Positions 8,728 through 16,798 of a stretch of 64,000 nucleotides of DNA are shown one piece after another. A program made the position numbers and the translations under genes. The notes below the pieces were generated by a model that was given only the letters and a program-made list of their open reading frames with translations, was not told the origin of the DNA and did no database searches. This stretch comes from Lachnospiraceae bacterium (GTDB lineage: Bacteria; Bacillota; Clostridia; Lachnospirales; Lachnospiraceae). The stretch's first letter is position 1. Each line of letters begins with the position of its first letter. The DNA lies in the NCBI GenBank assembly GCA_017436865.1, contig JAFSCH010000046.1, positions 55,666 to 119,665 on the forward strand. The letters are read 5' to 3'.

Positions 8728-8810
8728 ATAGTGCGTGCCAACGCACGCACTTTGGCAAGAATTTCTTGCGAAATTCTTGTCTAATTTTCACTACGTTACA
8801 GCATCTTTTT
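8728..8810 (-). repeat. Dispersed bipartite palindromic element, copy D (inverted orientation)
   Basis: Read on the minus strand it has the standard order: GCTGTAACGTAGTGAAAATT, first palindrome, CCAAAG, second palindrome GTGCGTGCGTTGGCACGCAC. It starts 3 bases after the rbgA stop and ends about 45 bases before the next gene. Confidence 0.9.
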
Positions 8811-8854
8811 AAAGAATAAAAAGATATTTAAAAATCAGAATCGGGGAATACGAA

Positions 8855-9418
8855 ATGAAGAATGTATTGAAGGAAGTATTAAGTACAAGTATATATTTAT
8901 TAGTGGTCTTATGCGCGGCATATCTGATTATTACTTATGTTGGTCAGCGTACACAGGTAAGTGGAAGTAGTATGGAAACAACACTAAGTGAAAATGACAA
9001 TTTGATTGTTGATAAGATTACCTATCGTTTTTCTGAACCACAGCGATTTGATATTATCGTATTTCCGTATGAACCGGATTTTGCTGCATATTATGTAGAT
9101 ACAGAACCAGTATATTATATTAAGCGTATTATCGGTATGCCGGGTGAAACTGTGCAGATAGATGAACAGGGTAACATTTATATTAATGGTGAAATTTTAA
9201 AGGAATCATATGGTAAAGAAGTAATTAAGTATGCCGGTAGAGCGAATGAACCGATTGTTTTGGGTGATGATGAGTATTTTGTTATGGGAGATAATCGTAA
9301 TAACAGTTCAGATAGCAGAGAACCATCCGTTGGAAATATACAGAGAGATGATATTATAGGAAGGGCATGGCTTAGGATTTGGCCATTTGATAAATTTGGT
9401 ATTCTGAAGCATCAATAG
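8855..9418 (+). CDS. lepB: Signal peptidase I (second copy)
   Basis: A paralogue of the gene at 7217. One N-terminal membrane helix (residues 8-28) lies right at the start with no basic extension. The catalytic motifs are GSSMETTL (Ser near 39), YYIKRIIGMPGETVQI (Lys near 90) and GDNRNNSSDSR. At 187 residues it is of typical length. Compared with the first copy it keeps the canonical GDNR and has a different tail, so the two probably differ in substrate preference; that is inference. GGGGAA lies upstream of the ATG. Confidence 0.94.
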   Translation: MKNVLKEVLSTSIYLLVVLCAAYLIITYVGQRTQVSGSSMETTLSENDNLIVDKITYRFSEPQRFDIIVFPYEPDFAAYYVDTEPVYYIKRIIGMPGETVQIDEQGNIYINGEILKESYGKEVIKYAGRANEPIVLGDDEYFVMGDNRNNSSDSREPSVGNIQRDDIIGRAWLRIWPFDKFGILKHQ

Positions 9419-9500
9419 TAACTTGGGGATGGATTTTTGTATTAACTATGAATGCGCTGAATGGTTAACTTTGGGAGATATATAAGAAAGGGATTAGATT

Positions 9501-10283
9501 ATGTCACAGAAAAAGATAGGTGAAATAAAGGTAGAATTACAGGCGGCGGCTGATAAAGAGCTGCCTCTTTTTATACAGGAATACGAAATGGATGAGAGAG
9601 GCGGCGTTCAGGCCTTGGTAGTGAAGGCCAAGAAAAGAATAGAGGCCTTAGAAAAAGAAATGCTTCGTACCGAAGGAATGAAACGTTATGAAAGAGAATA
9701 CGCTGATTGTGGCTATATATGTGGTATTGATGAGGTGGGGAGAGGACCACTTGCGGGGCCGGTTGTGGCAAGTGCAGTTATTTTGCCAAAAGATTGCAAT
9801 ATTTTATATATTAATGACTCTAAGAAACTTAGCGAGAAGAAGCGAGAAGAACTTTATGATATCATAATGAAGGAAGCGGTGGCGGTAGGAATTGGATATG
9901 CTACTCATACTAGGATTGATGAAATAAATATTTTACAGGCAACCTATGAAGCAATGCGAGAGGCTATTAGTAAATTAGTGGTAAAACCCGATATATTATT
10001 AAATGATGCAGTGACGATACCGGGTGTAGATGTTCGCCAAATACCAATTATTAAAGGTGATGCAAAAAGTATGTCAATTGCGGCGGCGAGTATTATTGCG
10101 AAAGTGACGAGAGACCGACTTATGGTTGAGTTTGATAAGGCATATCCGGAGTATCATTTTGCAGACAATAAGGGGTATGGTTCAGCGGTACATATTGCGG
10201 CACTTAAGGAAGTAGGACCGTCTCCGATACATAGACAATCATTTATTAAAAATATCATATGTTTCGACTTTTACAATATGTAA
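9501..10283 (+). CDS. rnhB: Ribonuclease HII
   Basis: Removes misincorporated ribonucleotides and RNA primers from DNA. Catalytic motifs are GIDEVGRGPLAGPVVASAV near residue 75 (Asp-Glu), NDSKKLSEKKRE, and the final AspAsp region KGDAKSMSIAAASIIAKVTR. It has 260 residues, about 50-60 more than minimal RNase HII. The extra part is an N-terminal coiled, charged region (residues 1-65), as in the longer Firmicutes forms. It starts the segment rnhB-FliK-like-FlhB-like-yraN-pgeF, all closely spaced. Confidence 0.95.
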   Translation: MSQKKIGEIKVELQAAADKELPLFIQEYEMDERGGVQALVVKAKKRIEALEKEMLRTEGMKRYEREYADCGYICGIDEVGRGPLAGPVVASAVILPKDCNILYINDSKKLSEKKREELYDIIMKEAVAVGIGYATHTRIDEINILQATYEAMREAISKLVVKPDILLNDAVTIPGVDVRQIPIIKGDAKSMSIAAASIIAKVTRDRLMVEFDKAYPEYHFADNKGYGSAVHIAALKEVGPSPIHRQSFIKNIICFDFYNM

Positions 10284-10300
10284 GATAAAGGGGAGATGGC

Positions 10301-11998
10301 ATGGATAGCTTTCATGGATATACTTCGTTGCAAACGGGAATAGGACAACAAGGATTACAGAATGTTACAACATCACATACAACTCAGCAGGTATCTTCAG
10401 AGGTTATGCTTCAACAGCTTCAACCCGGAGATACCTTTCAAGGGGAAATTGTGTCCGTAAATGGGCAGGATGTGCAGCTACAGCTTGTAAGTGGCATGTA
10501 TATGGCAGCAAGATTAGAGGGTGAGGTGCAACTTGCGTTAGGACAGCTTCTTAATTTTCAGGTTCAGTCTAACCAAAATTCCAAAATTGTATTAAAACCA
10601 ATTTATACGAATCTATTGCAGCAAAGAGTAGGAGAAGCGGCATTGAAGGCAGCAAACATTGCTGTAAATGATAAAAATTTGCAAATGGTAGCAAAGCTAA
10701 TTGAAAATGGAATGTCGATTGATAAGAATTCGTTGGCTGTTTTTAACAGACAGTTGCTACAGCATCCACGGGTGAATGTTGACAGTTTGATTCGTCTTCA
10801 TCAGCTTGGTGTAAAGGTAACGAATGCCAATCTTACACAGTTAGACCATTATCAGAATTTAGAACATAAGCTATCAGATGGTATCCTGGAAGTTGTAGGA
10901 GATATAAGAAAGCTGTATACTGCGATTGTCGGAAATACAGAAGGCGTAGGGCAGAGTGTGGGGGCGATGAAAGCAGAAATCTTTATGGAACAGATTGTAA
11001 GTTTTCTGGCAGAGGAAAAAGAAAGTTCTGTAAATGAAAATCAGACTCTTGTTCAAAATACTGTAAAGGAACAAAACTTAGTGTCAGGAGAGGGGAAGGA
11101 GACTCTACAAAGTGGATTGTTATTAGAAAGTGAAAATAGAGTTTCGGAAGTATTTAATAGGGAAAATATGCCCGGTTCTAATCATGCAACCAAATTGTCA
11201 GTGTTTATGAATCAAGTGGAAGGTTTGGCAGAAGAACAGCTTGTTGGAGGTGTGCAGAAAGCTTTGAAACAAGGCGAGTTGGATGTAAACACCTTAAAGA
11301 AATTGCTGTTTTCAGAGCAGGGAATTGGTATGAGGCTTTCGCCTGATAGTAAGGACAAACTTTATTGCTCGGAGGAATTTAAGGCGTTTTTGAAAGATAC
11401 CTTGCAAAATGAATGGTCGTTAACACCAGAAGAGTTGACAGAAGAGGGAAAAGTAAAGGAATTCTATCAAAAGCTGTTGCAACGAGGTGAGCAACTTTCA
11501 AAATTAATGGAACAAGTGGCTACACAAAATCAGACTAATACAGGAAATGCTTTGCAGAATATTCGAGAAAATGTAGAGTTCATAAATCAGATGAACCAGA
11601 TGTTTCAGTATGTACAGTTGCCATTAAAGTTGTCTGGCTCACAAGCGCAAGGCGAGTTATATGTTTACACAAATAAACGTAACTTGGCTAAAAAAGACGG
11701 AATGTTAACGGCGATTTTGCATTTGGATATGGAATATTTGGGTAATATGGATATTAATATAGCATTGAATACAAATACACAACAGGTAACCACAAGATTT
11801 TATATCGAAGAAGAATCTGTAGCATTGCTGGAAGAACATATGGAGGAATTAACTGAGAGACTGATGAAAAAGGGATATCAGACTCAGACTTATTTTGAAA
11901 AGCGGGAATCTGAGAAAACGGTATTTGAACGAATAGAAGACCAGGCAAAAGGAATGCCTGCGCCTTTGGTATATCAGAACTTTGATATGCGAACTTAG
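10301..11998 (+). CDS. FliK-like protein with C-terminal hook-length-control domain
   Basis: 565 residues, glutamine- and leucine-rich and predicted to be largely helical in the first 450 residues. The C-terminal part (about 450-545) resembles the Flg_hook domain of FliK: a predicted beta strand LPLKLSGSQAQGELYVYTNK, then MEYLGNMDINIALN, a TTRFYIEEE strand and a final helix. It starts 18 bases after rnhB and has a good GGGGAG site. No flagellar operon is in the window, but the next gene encodes a lone FlhB C-domain. FliK and FlhB form the export substrate-specificity switch, so this pair may be a switch module separated from the flagellar cluster, or something repurposed. Function unproven. 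Confidence 0.65.
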   Translation: MDSFHGYTSLQTGIGQQGLQNVTTSHTTQQVSSEVMLQQLQPGDTFQGEIVSVNGQDVQLQLVSGMYMAARLEGEVQLALGQLLNFQVQSNQNSKIVLKPIYTNLLQQRVGEAALKAANIAVNDKNLQMVAKLIENGMSIDKNSLAVFNRQLLQHPRVNVDSLIRLHQLGVKVTNANLTQLDHYQNLEHKLSDGILEVVGDIRKLYTAIVGNTEGVGQSVGAMKAEIFMEQIVSFLAEEKESSVNENQTLVQNTVKEQNLVSGEGKETLQSGLLLESENRVSEVFNRENMPGSNHATKLSVFMNQVEGLAEEQLVGGVQKALKQGELDVNTLKKLLFSEQGIGMRLSPDSKDKLYCSEEFKAFLKDTLQNEWSLTPEELTEEGKVKEFYQKLLQRGEQLSKLMEQVATQNQTNTGNALQNIRENVEFINQMNQMFQYVQLPLKLSGSQAQGELYVYTNKRNLAKKDGMLTAILHLDMEYLGNMDINIALNTNTQQVTTRFYIEEESVALLEEHMEELTERLMKKGYQTQTYFEKRESEKTVFERIEDQAKGMPAPLVYQNFDMRT

Positions 11999-12057
11999 TA
12001 CTGTAATGTCTATATATTTCATGAGTGAGATATTGAAAGGAAAGGTGAAGTGATATT

Positions 12058-12360
12058 TTGGAAAATAAGAAAAAGAATATACCGAAACAGGCAGTAGCTC
12101 TAGAATATGACCCAGAGGATAGTGCACCAAAGGTTATTGCAATGGGGCGTGGTGCGCTTGCAGAGCGTATTATAGAGCAGGCAAAACAGTCAGATATTCC
12201 AGTGCATAGAGATGATAAGTTGGTAAATACTTTGTCAAAGCTTGAAATTGGCGATATGATTCCACCTGAACTTTATGAGGTTGTGGCAGAGATATTGGTA
12301 TTCGTTGATAGTATGGACAAGATTAAGGCAAAAATAGCTACGCATAAGAGTAAAAAATGA
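12058..12360 (+). CDS. Stand-alone FlhB C-terminal-domain protein (export switch homologue)
   Basis: 100 residues that match only the cytoplasmic domain of FlhB/YscU: QAVALEYDPEDSAPKVIAMG, LAERIIEQAKQSDIPVH, VNTLSKLEIGDMIPPELYEV and AEILVFVD. The self-cleaving NPTH motif and all membrane segments are absent. Such FlhB-like short proteins (FlhX type) are known beside FliK-like genes. The start is TTG at 12058, supported by AAGGAAAGGTGAAG just upstream; no ATG gives the full domain. It follows the FliK-like gene and precedes yraN. Confidence 0.8.
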   Translation: MENKKKNIPKQAVALEYDPEDSAPKVIAMGRGALAERIIEQAKQSDIPVHRDDKLVNTLSKLEIGDMIPPELYEVVAEILVFVDSMDKIKAKIATHKSKK

Positions 12361-12396
12361 TTTTGGTGAATGGTGGCTTTTGAAAGGGAGATATAC

Positions 12397-12750
12397 ATGA
12401 ATACCCGTAAGACAGGAACAGAATATGAAGTACTGGCGGAACAATACTTGAAAAAACAGGGAATTAATATTATTGAAAAAAATTATCAGAATCGTGCTGG
12501 TGAAATAGATTTAATTGGAAGAGATCAGGAGTATCTTATTTTCTTTGAGGTGAAATATAGAAAGAATCAAAAAACAGGAAATCCGGCGGAGGCAGTAACA
12601 TATCAGAAGCAGAAGAAAATTTGTCGAGTGGCTGATTATTACCGATTGACACATGGAATTGGAGAATTTAGTGCCATTCGTTATGATGTAGTAGCAATAT
12701 GCGGTGAGGAGATAGCCTGGCATCAGAATGCATTTTCACATATATATTAA
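12397..12750 (+). CDS. yraN: YraN family (UPF0102) nuclease-fold protein
   Basis: 117 residues from ATG 12397, chosen because GGGAG ends 6 bases upstream; a longer frame from 12370 has no such site. The restriction-endonuclease-like core is recognisable: GTEYEVLAEQYLKKQG, then AGEIDLIGRD with the catalytic-type E-I-D, and IIFFEVKYRKN giving the E-x-K. The family is widespread, often beside rnhB, as here. Its biological function is not established. It ends 10 bases before the pgeF start, so the two are probably coupled. Confidence 0.88.
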   Translation: MNTRKTGTEYEVLAEQYLKKQGINIIEKNYQNRAGEIDLIGRDQEYLIFFEVKYRKNQKTGNPAEAVTYQKQKKICRVADYYRLTHGIGEFSAIRYDVVAICGEEIAWHQNAFSHIY

Positions 12751-12760
12751 GGAGCATGTT

Positions 12761-13630
12761 ATGGCAGAAATGAAAATAAAAAGAAAAGGAAATAAGATTG
12801 TTTGTAAAGAAAATCATTTTAATATAAAGGATGATGATTTATTATATTTTACATTTGATAGTATGGAAAAAACAGGGATTGTGAAGCATTGTTTTTCATC
12901 CCGGTTAGGTGGTGTTAGTAAAGCACATCTGGGAACGATGAATTTGAGTTATACGCGTGGGGATGAAAAGGAATGGGTGGACGAGAATTATCATCGTATC
13001 GCTCAAGTATTAGGATGCGAGGTGGAAAATATTGTTTGTTCAGACCAGACACATACAACCAATGTGCGAAAGGTTACAATGAAAGATAAAGGGAAGGGTG
13101 TTATAAGACCACGTGATTATTCGGATGTGGACGGGTTAATTACAAATGAGCCAGGGATTGTGTTAGCAACTTTTTATGCAGATTGTGTGCCATTATATAT
13201 TGTCGATCCGGTGCATAAAGCAATTGGTTTATCTCATTCAGGCTGGAGAGGTACTGTGAATAAAATGGGGGCGGTAACATTAGAAGAAATGGGAAAAGAG
13301 TATGGAACGAAACCAGATGATGTACATGTAGTAATAGGACCTTCTATATGCCAAGATTGTTATGAGGTTAGTCAGGATGTTGCACAGGCATTTGAGGAGA
13401 CTTTTCCAAATCAAAAGAATGATAAGCAGTTGTTATATCAGAAAAATGAGGAAAAATTTCAATTAAATTTATGGTATGCAAATTACTGTGTATTTCGTGA
13501 AGCTGGAGTACTGGAAGAACATATAGAGGTGACAGATATATGTACTTGTTGTAATCCGGATATTTTATTCAGCCATCGAGCGAGTAATGGGATGAGAGGG
13601 AACCTAGGAGCGTTTTTGGCATTGAAGTAA
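12761..13630 (+). CDS. pgeF: PgeF/YfiH-type multicopper polyphenol oxidase family protein
   Basis: 289 residues from ATG 12761, set by AAGGAG (12749-12754); an upstream in-frame ATG at 12728 overlaps yraN. Characteristic motifs are SRLGGVSKAHLGTMNLS, SDQTHTTNV, DVDGLITN, YADCVPLYIVDP, LSHSGWRGTV, CQDCYEV and the C-terminal SHRASNGMRGNLGAFL, carrying the zinc-binding Cys and His residues. Members were named laccase-like but act on purine nucleosides, and PgeF edits wrongly built cell-wall precursors in Gram-negatives. Which role applies here is inference. No terminator follows closely; the tyrS T-box promoter begins 28 bases later. Confidence 0.9.
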   Translation: MAEMKIKRKGNKIVCKENHFNIKDDDLLYFTFDSMEKTGIVKHCFSSRLGGVSKAHLGTMNLSYTRGDEKEWVDENYHRIAQVLGCEVENIVCSDQTHTTNVRKVTMKDKGKGVIRPRDYSDVDGLITNEPGIVLATFYADCVPLYIVDPVHKAIGLSHSGWRGTVNKMGAVTLEEMGKEYGTKPDDVHVVIGPSICQDCYEVSQDVAQAFEETFPNQKNDKQLLYQKNEEKFQLNLWYANYCVFREAGVLEEHIEVTDICTCCNPDILFSHRASNGMRGNLGAFLALK

Positions 13631-13657
13631 AGCGAAGAAAATTTGAATGAAAGCGTA

Positions 13658-13686
13658 TTGACAAAGCAAAAAGCCATGAATATAAT
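13658..13686 (+). promoter_or_regulatory. Consensus sigma-A promoter of the tyrS T-box transcript
   Basis: Exact TTGACA (13658-13663), 17-base spacer and exact TATAAT (13681-13686). Confidence 0.9.
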
Positions 13687-13692
13687 ATAATC

Positions 13693-13996
13693 TATATTAA
13701 AAAGCGATGAAAAGAATAAGTACGATACATGGGAACTTACAGAAAGTAGCCGGCTGATGAGAGGCGCAAGGAAAGATGCATCGGAATACCTCTTGGAGCT
13801 GCACACTGAAATCATGGAGCATGAGAGTAGGCTGTGACGTAACCCCAAACGTTATAATGGGAGAGTATCATTTGAATGTTTTTATAGGTGTTTCAAATCG
13901 TACTTACTAAGGCATAAGGCGTGAGTCTTATGTGAATGAAGGTGGTAACACGGGTTTTATCCTCGTCCTTTAGTGAAATAAGGGACGAGGTTTTTT
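13693..13996 (+). ncRNA. T-box leader (tyrosine) upstream of tyrS
   Basis: A tRNA-sensing leader that lets transcription proceed when uncharged tRNA-Tyr binds. The T-box itself is the GAAGGTGGTAACACGGG segment at 13938-13954. A probable specifier codon TAC (Tyr) lies at 13787-13789 in the sequence GGAATACCTC on the 3' side of stem I. The terminator is CCTCGTCCTT/AGGGACGAGG (13961-13970 with 13981-13990) plus six T. The T-box sequence is slightly unusual (GGTAACACGG in place of GGTACCGCGG). It lies 95 bases before tyrS and matches the encoded enzyme. Confidence 0.92.
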
Positions 13997-14090
13997 ATTT
14001 CCTTTTCCCTATAACAGAACTGTAGTGATAAGCACTGAAATGGCTACAGGATATTGAAAATTTTTATTCGGTGCAGAAAAGGAGAAAAAT

Positions 14091-15311
14091 ATGCAGTTAT
14101 ATGATGAATTAGTTGCGCGTGGACTAATTGCGCAGGTAACAGATGAAGACGAAATTAAGGAAATGATTAATAACGGAAAAGCTGTTTTCTACATTGGTTT
14201 TGACCCAACAGCTGATAGTTTACACGTAGGACACTTTATGGCACTTTGCCTGATGAAGCGTTTACAGATGGCAGGAAATAAGCCTATCGCTTTAATCGGT
14301 GGTGGTACAGCTATGATTGGTGACCCATCCGGTAAGACAGATATGCGTAAAATGATGACAAAGGAAACCATTCAGCATAACGTTGAGTGTTTCAAGAAGC
14401 AGATGAGCAGATTTATTGAATTTGGTGAAGATAAGGCAATGCTCGTAAACAATGCTGATTGGATTCTTGATTTGAATTACATGGAATTGTTGCGAGAGGT
14501 AGGACCACATTTCTCTGTTAATCGTATGTTAGCGGCTGAGTGCTACAAGCAGCGTATGGAGAAAGGCTTAACTTTCCTTGAGTTCAATTACATGATTATG
14601 CAGAGCTTCGACTTCTACACCTTATTCCAAAAGTATGGTTGTAATATGCAGTTTGGTGGAGATGACCAGTGGAGCAACATGCTTGGTGGTACAGAGCTGA
14701 TTCGTCGTAAGCTTGGTAAGGATGCTTATGCTATGACAATTAATCTTCTTCTTAACTCAGAAGGTAAGAAGATGGGTAAGACAGAATCAGGCGCAGTATG
14801 GCTTGATGCAGAAAAGACATCTCCATACGAATTCTTCCAGTACTGGAGAAATGTTTCTGATGCAGACGTTCTTAAGTGTATCAAGATGCTTACATTTCTT
14901 CCATTAGAAGAAATTGCCAAAATGGAAGCTTGGGAAGGAAGCGAACTTAATAAAGCAAAGGAAATTCTTGCATTCGAGCTTACAAAGCTTGTTCATGGAG
15001 AAGAAGAAGCAAGTAAGGCGATGGAAGCTTCTAAAGCGTTGTTTGCAGGTGGTGGAAATCTCGAAAATATGCCTACTACACAGCTTTCTGATGAAGATTT
15101 TACAGATGGAAACATTGATATTATGTCTATCCTTGTAAAGGCTGGTATGACAGCATCACGTTCTGAGGCTAGAAGAGCTGTTGAACAGGGTGGTGTAACT
15201 GTAAATGGAGAAAAGGTAACAGATATTAAAACTGTTTATGCAAAGGATACTTTTGTAGAAGAATTCATTATCAAAAAAGGTAAGAAGAGCTTCAATAAAA
15301 TTGTTCTATAA
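14091..15311 (+). CDS. tyrS: Tyrosyl-tRNA synthetase
   Basis: Attaches tyrosine to tRNA-Tyr. The class I signature is in [11 protein letters not shown] near residue 40 (HIGH variant HVGH) and KKMGKTESG near 226 (KMSKS variant). Substrate-pocket motifs such as [12 protein letters not shown] are present. The C-terminal S4 RNA-binding domain is [20 protein letters not shown]. At 406 residues it is close to the normal 400-430. AAGGAG precedes the ATG. Expression is under the T-box directly upstream. Confidence 0.98.
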   Translation: MQLYDELVARGLIAQVTDEDEIKEMINNGKAVFYIGFDPTADSLHVGHFMALCLMKRLQMAGNKPIALIGGGTAMIGDPSGKTDMRKMMTKETIQHNVECFKKQMSRFIEFGEDKAMLVNNADWILDLNYMELLREVGPHFSVNRMLAAECYKQRMEKGLTFLEFNYMIMQSFDFYTLFQKYGCNMQFGGDDQWSNMLGGTELIRRKLGKDAYAMTINLLLNSEGKKMGKTESGAVWLDAEKTSPYEFFQYWRNVSDADVLKCIKMLTFLPLEEIAKMEAWEGSELNKAKEILAFELTKLVHGEEEASKAMEASKALFAGGGNLENMPTTQLSDEDFTDGNIDIMSILVKAGMTASRSEARRAVEQGGVTVNGEKVTDIKTVYAKDTFVEEFIIKKGKKSFNKIVL

Positions 15312-15325
15312 TACGATGTAAATAG

Positions 15326-15360
15326 AAAAGCACATTCCAAATGAGAGGAATGTGCTTTTT
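15326..15360 (+). terminator. Terminator between convergent tyrS and prs
   Basis: A 13-bp stem AAAAGCACATTCC/GGAATGTGCTTTT with flanking A- and T-runs. It can serve tyrS on plus and prs on minus, since each side supplies a U-tail. Confidence 0.88.
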
Positions 15361-15376
15361 GAATATATGTAATAAA

Positions 15377-16546
15377 TTAAATTTTATACATAGAAAGAAT
15401 CTTCTGAATCTTTTCTGTAGGTGTTGATACATTTTCCATAGATAAGTCATGATTCATGAAGTCGATGATAGAAGCAAGGAACTTGTTCATATCAGCCTCT
15501 AAGTAATAAGGTTTTGTCATTAACTCAGGTGGACGGTAGCAGAGATTAGTGGTTATAACTCTTTCAAATACACCTTCTTCATGAGCTTTATCAAAGGCAG
15601 CAAGACCATTTGTAAATAAACCAAAGGTTGTACAAATGAATACACGCTTTGCGCCCATAGCTTTTAACTGTCTTGAAGTATCGATCATACTGTCGCCAGA
15701 AGAAATCATATCGTCGATGATAATGATATCTTTTCCACGAATATCGTTTCCGAGGAATTCGTGTGCTACGATAGGATTCTTACCGTTTACAATCGTAGAA
15801 TAGTCACGACGTTTGTAGAACATACCAGTATCTGCGCCTAGGACATTAGAGAAGTAAATCGCTCTGTCTAATGCACCCTCGTCAGGAGAAATTACAATAA
15901 CGTGGTCTTTATCAAGGATTAGATCCTTTTCTGCGTTGAGAAGTGCTCTAGCAAACTGATAATGTGCTGTAAAATTATCAAATCCCTTTAAAGGAGCAGC
16001 GTTCTGGATTCTAGGGTCGTGTGCATCAAAAGTAATGAAGTTAGATACGCCCATCTCACATAATTCTTCAAATGCATAAGCACAGTCTAAGGATTCACGT
16101 CCAGTTCTTCTATGCTGACGTCCTTCGTAAAGGAATGGCATAATAACATTGATTCTGTGAGCTTTACCTTGTGCTGCAGCGATAATACGCTTTAACTCCT
16201 GATAATGATCGTCAGGAGACATATGATTGGTATAACCATTGATCTTATAAGTAAGGCTGTGATTACATACGTCTACTAAAATAAATAAGTCTTTACCACG
16301 AACAGTTTCATTTAAAACAGCTTTGCCTTCGCCACTACTAAAACGAGGAGCAGTAAAGTTTAAAAGATAATTGTCCTCTGCATAGCCTTGGAATGCAGGG
16401 TCTTCAATATATACGTTATTGGCATGCTTGCGGAATTCAACAAGATAATCATTAACCTTGTTACCTATATCTGTGGCACTGCTTAATGCAACAAGCTTTA
16501 AAGGTGCTACAGGCATAGCATTTTGTAATTCTTGTAAATTAGGCAT
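15377..16546 (-). CDS. prs: Ribose-phosphate pyrophosphokinase
   Basis: Makes PRPP from ribose 5-phosphate and ATP for nucleotide, His and Trp synthesis. Start moved to 16546 because GAAAGGATG lies just upstream of that ATG; an earlier in-frame ATG adds 12 residues without a site. The PRPP loop is DIIIIDDMISSGDSMID. The flexible loop KRRDYSTIV and the FDAHDPRI segment are visible. With 389 residues it is about 70 longer than the 315-residue classical enzyme, with a longer N-terminus and extra segments. It resembles the divergent clostridial type. It is the only minus-strand gene in the first 36 kb. Confidence 0.93.
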   Translation of the reverse strand: MPNLQELQNAMPVAPLKLVALSSATDIGNKVNDYLVEFRKHANNVYIEDPAFQGYAEDNYLLNFTAPRFSSGEGKAVLNETVRGKDLFILVDVCNHSLTYKINGYTNHMSPDDHYQELKRIIAAAQGKAHRINVIMPFLYEGRQHRRTGRESLDCAYAFEELCEMGVSNFITFDAHDPRIQNAAPLKGFDNFTAHYQFARALLNAEKDLILDKDHVIVISPDEGALDRAIYFSNVLGADTGMFYKRRDYSTIVNGKNPIVAHEFLGNDIRGKDIIIIDDMISSGDSMIDTSRQLKAMGAKRVFICTTFGLFTNGLAAFDKAHEEGVFERVITTNLCYRPPELMTKPYYLEADMNKFLASIIDFMNHDLSMENVSTPTEKIQKILSMYKI

Positions 16547-16593
16547 TGATAAACATCCTTTCATTTGTGGAAAAGTTCCCATAGTCTCTTTAA

Positions 16594-16622
16594 TTTATAT
16601 CATTCTGTTAGTGACACGTCAA
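16594..16622 (-). promoter_or_regulatory. Sigma-A promoter of prs
   Basis: On the minus strand TTGACG (16622-16617), 17-base spacer and TATAAA (16599-16594), 48 bases before the prs ATG. Confidence 0.8.
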
Positions 16623-16639
16623 GATTTTTCTAGTATGAT
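16611..16639 (+). promoter_or_regulatory. Divergent promoter for the DUF512-der transcript
   Basis: GTGACA (16611-16616), 17-base spacer and TATGAT (16634-16639). It overlaps the prs -35 region, so the two promoters could interfere. Predicted transcription start about 16646, just before the structured leader. Confidence 0.6.
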
Positions 16640-16648
16640 ATAAAATAA

Positions 16649-16770
16649 GGACTGCAAATAATAATAAAAAGCAGGGCAGAATACTTGTATTCTGAACGGC
16701 ATTTTTATTATTATTTATAGGACGCATGTCCTCAGCGAGGAAATCTGTAGGATTTTCGAGCTTACAGTCC
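16649..16770 (+). ncRNA. Structured multi-stem leader of unknown type
   Basis: The segment can fold as a closed multi-branch RNA. A closing helix GGACTG (16649-16654) pairs with CAGTCC (16765-16770). Inside is a long A/U stem (16656-16672 with 16699-16716, one bulge) capped by an internal loop and a perfect 7-bp hairpin CAGAATA-CTTG-TATTCTG (16677-16694). Then come GGAC-GCAT-GTCC (16720-16731), or alternatively CCTC-AGC-GAGG (16730-16740), and AAATC/GATTT (16741-16755). It ends 28 bases before the DUF512 gene. I recognise no known riboswitch signature. The layout resembles an aptamer or autoregulatory leader. Confidence 0.5.
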
Positions 16771-16798
16771 GTAAGGAAAGAAAGTATAGGGAAAAGAC

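Noticed and set aside
13483-13848. 121-codon minus-strand frame over the pgeF end and T-box
   Set aside because: It runs antisense to a well-supported gene and a T-box leader, with no protein-family character.
16649-16770. c-di-GMP-I (GEMM) riboswitch, suggested by GCAGGGCA and GGACGCA
   Set aside because: The two short matches are not in the spacing or order of that class and the typical tetraloop/receptor parts are missing.
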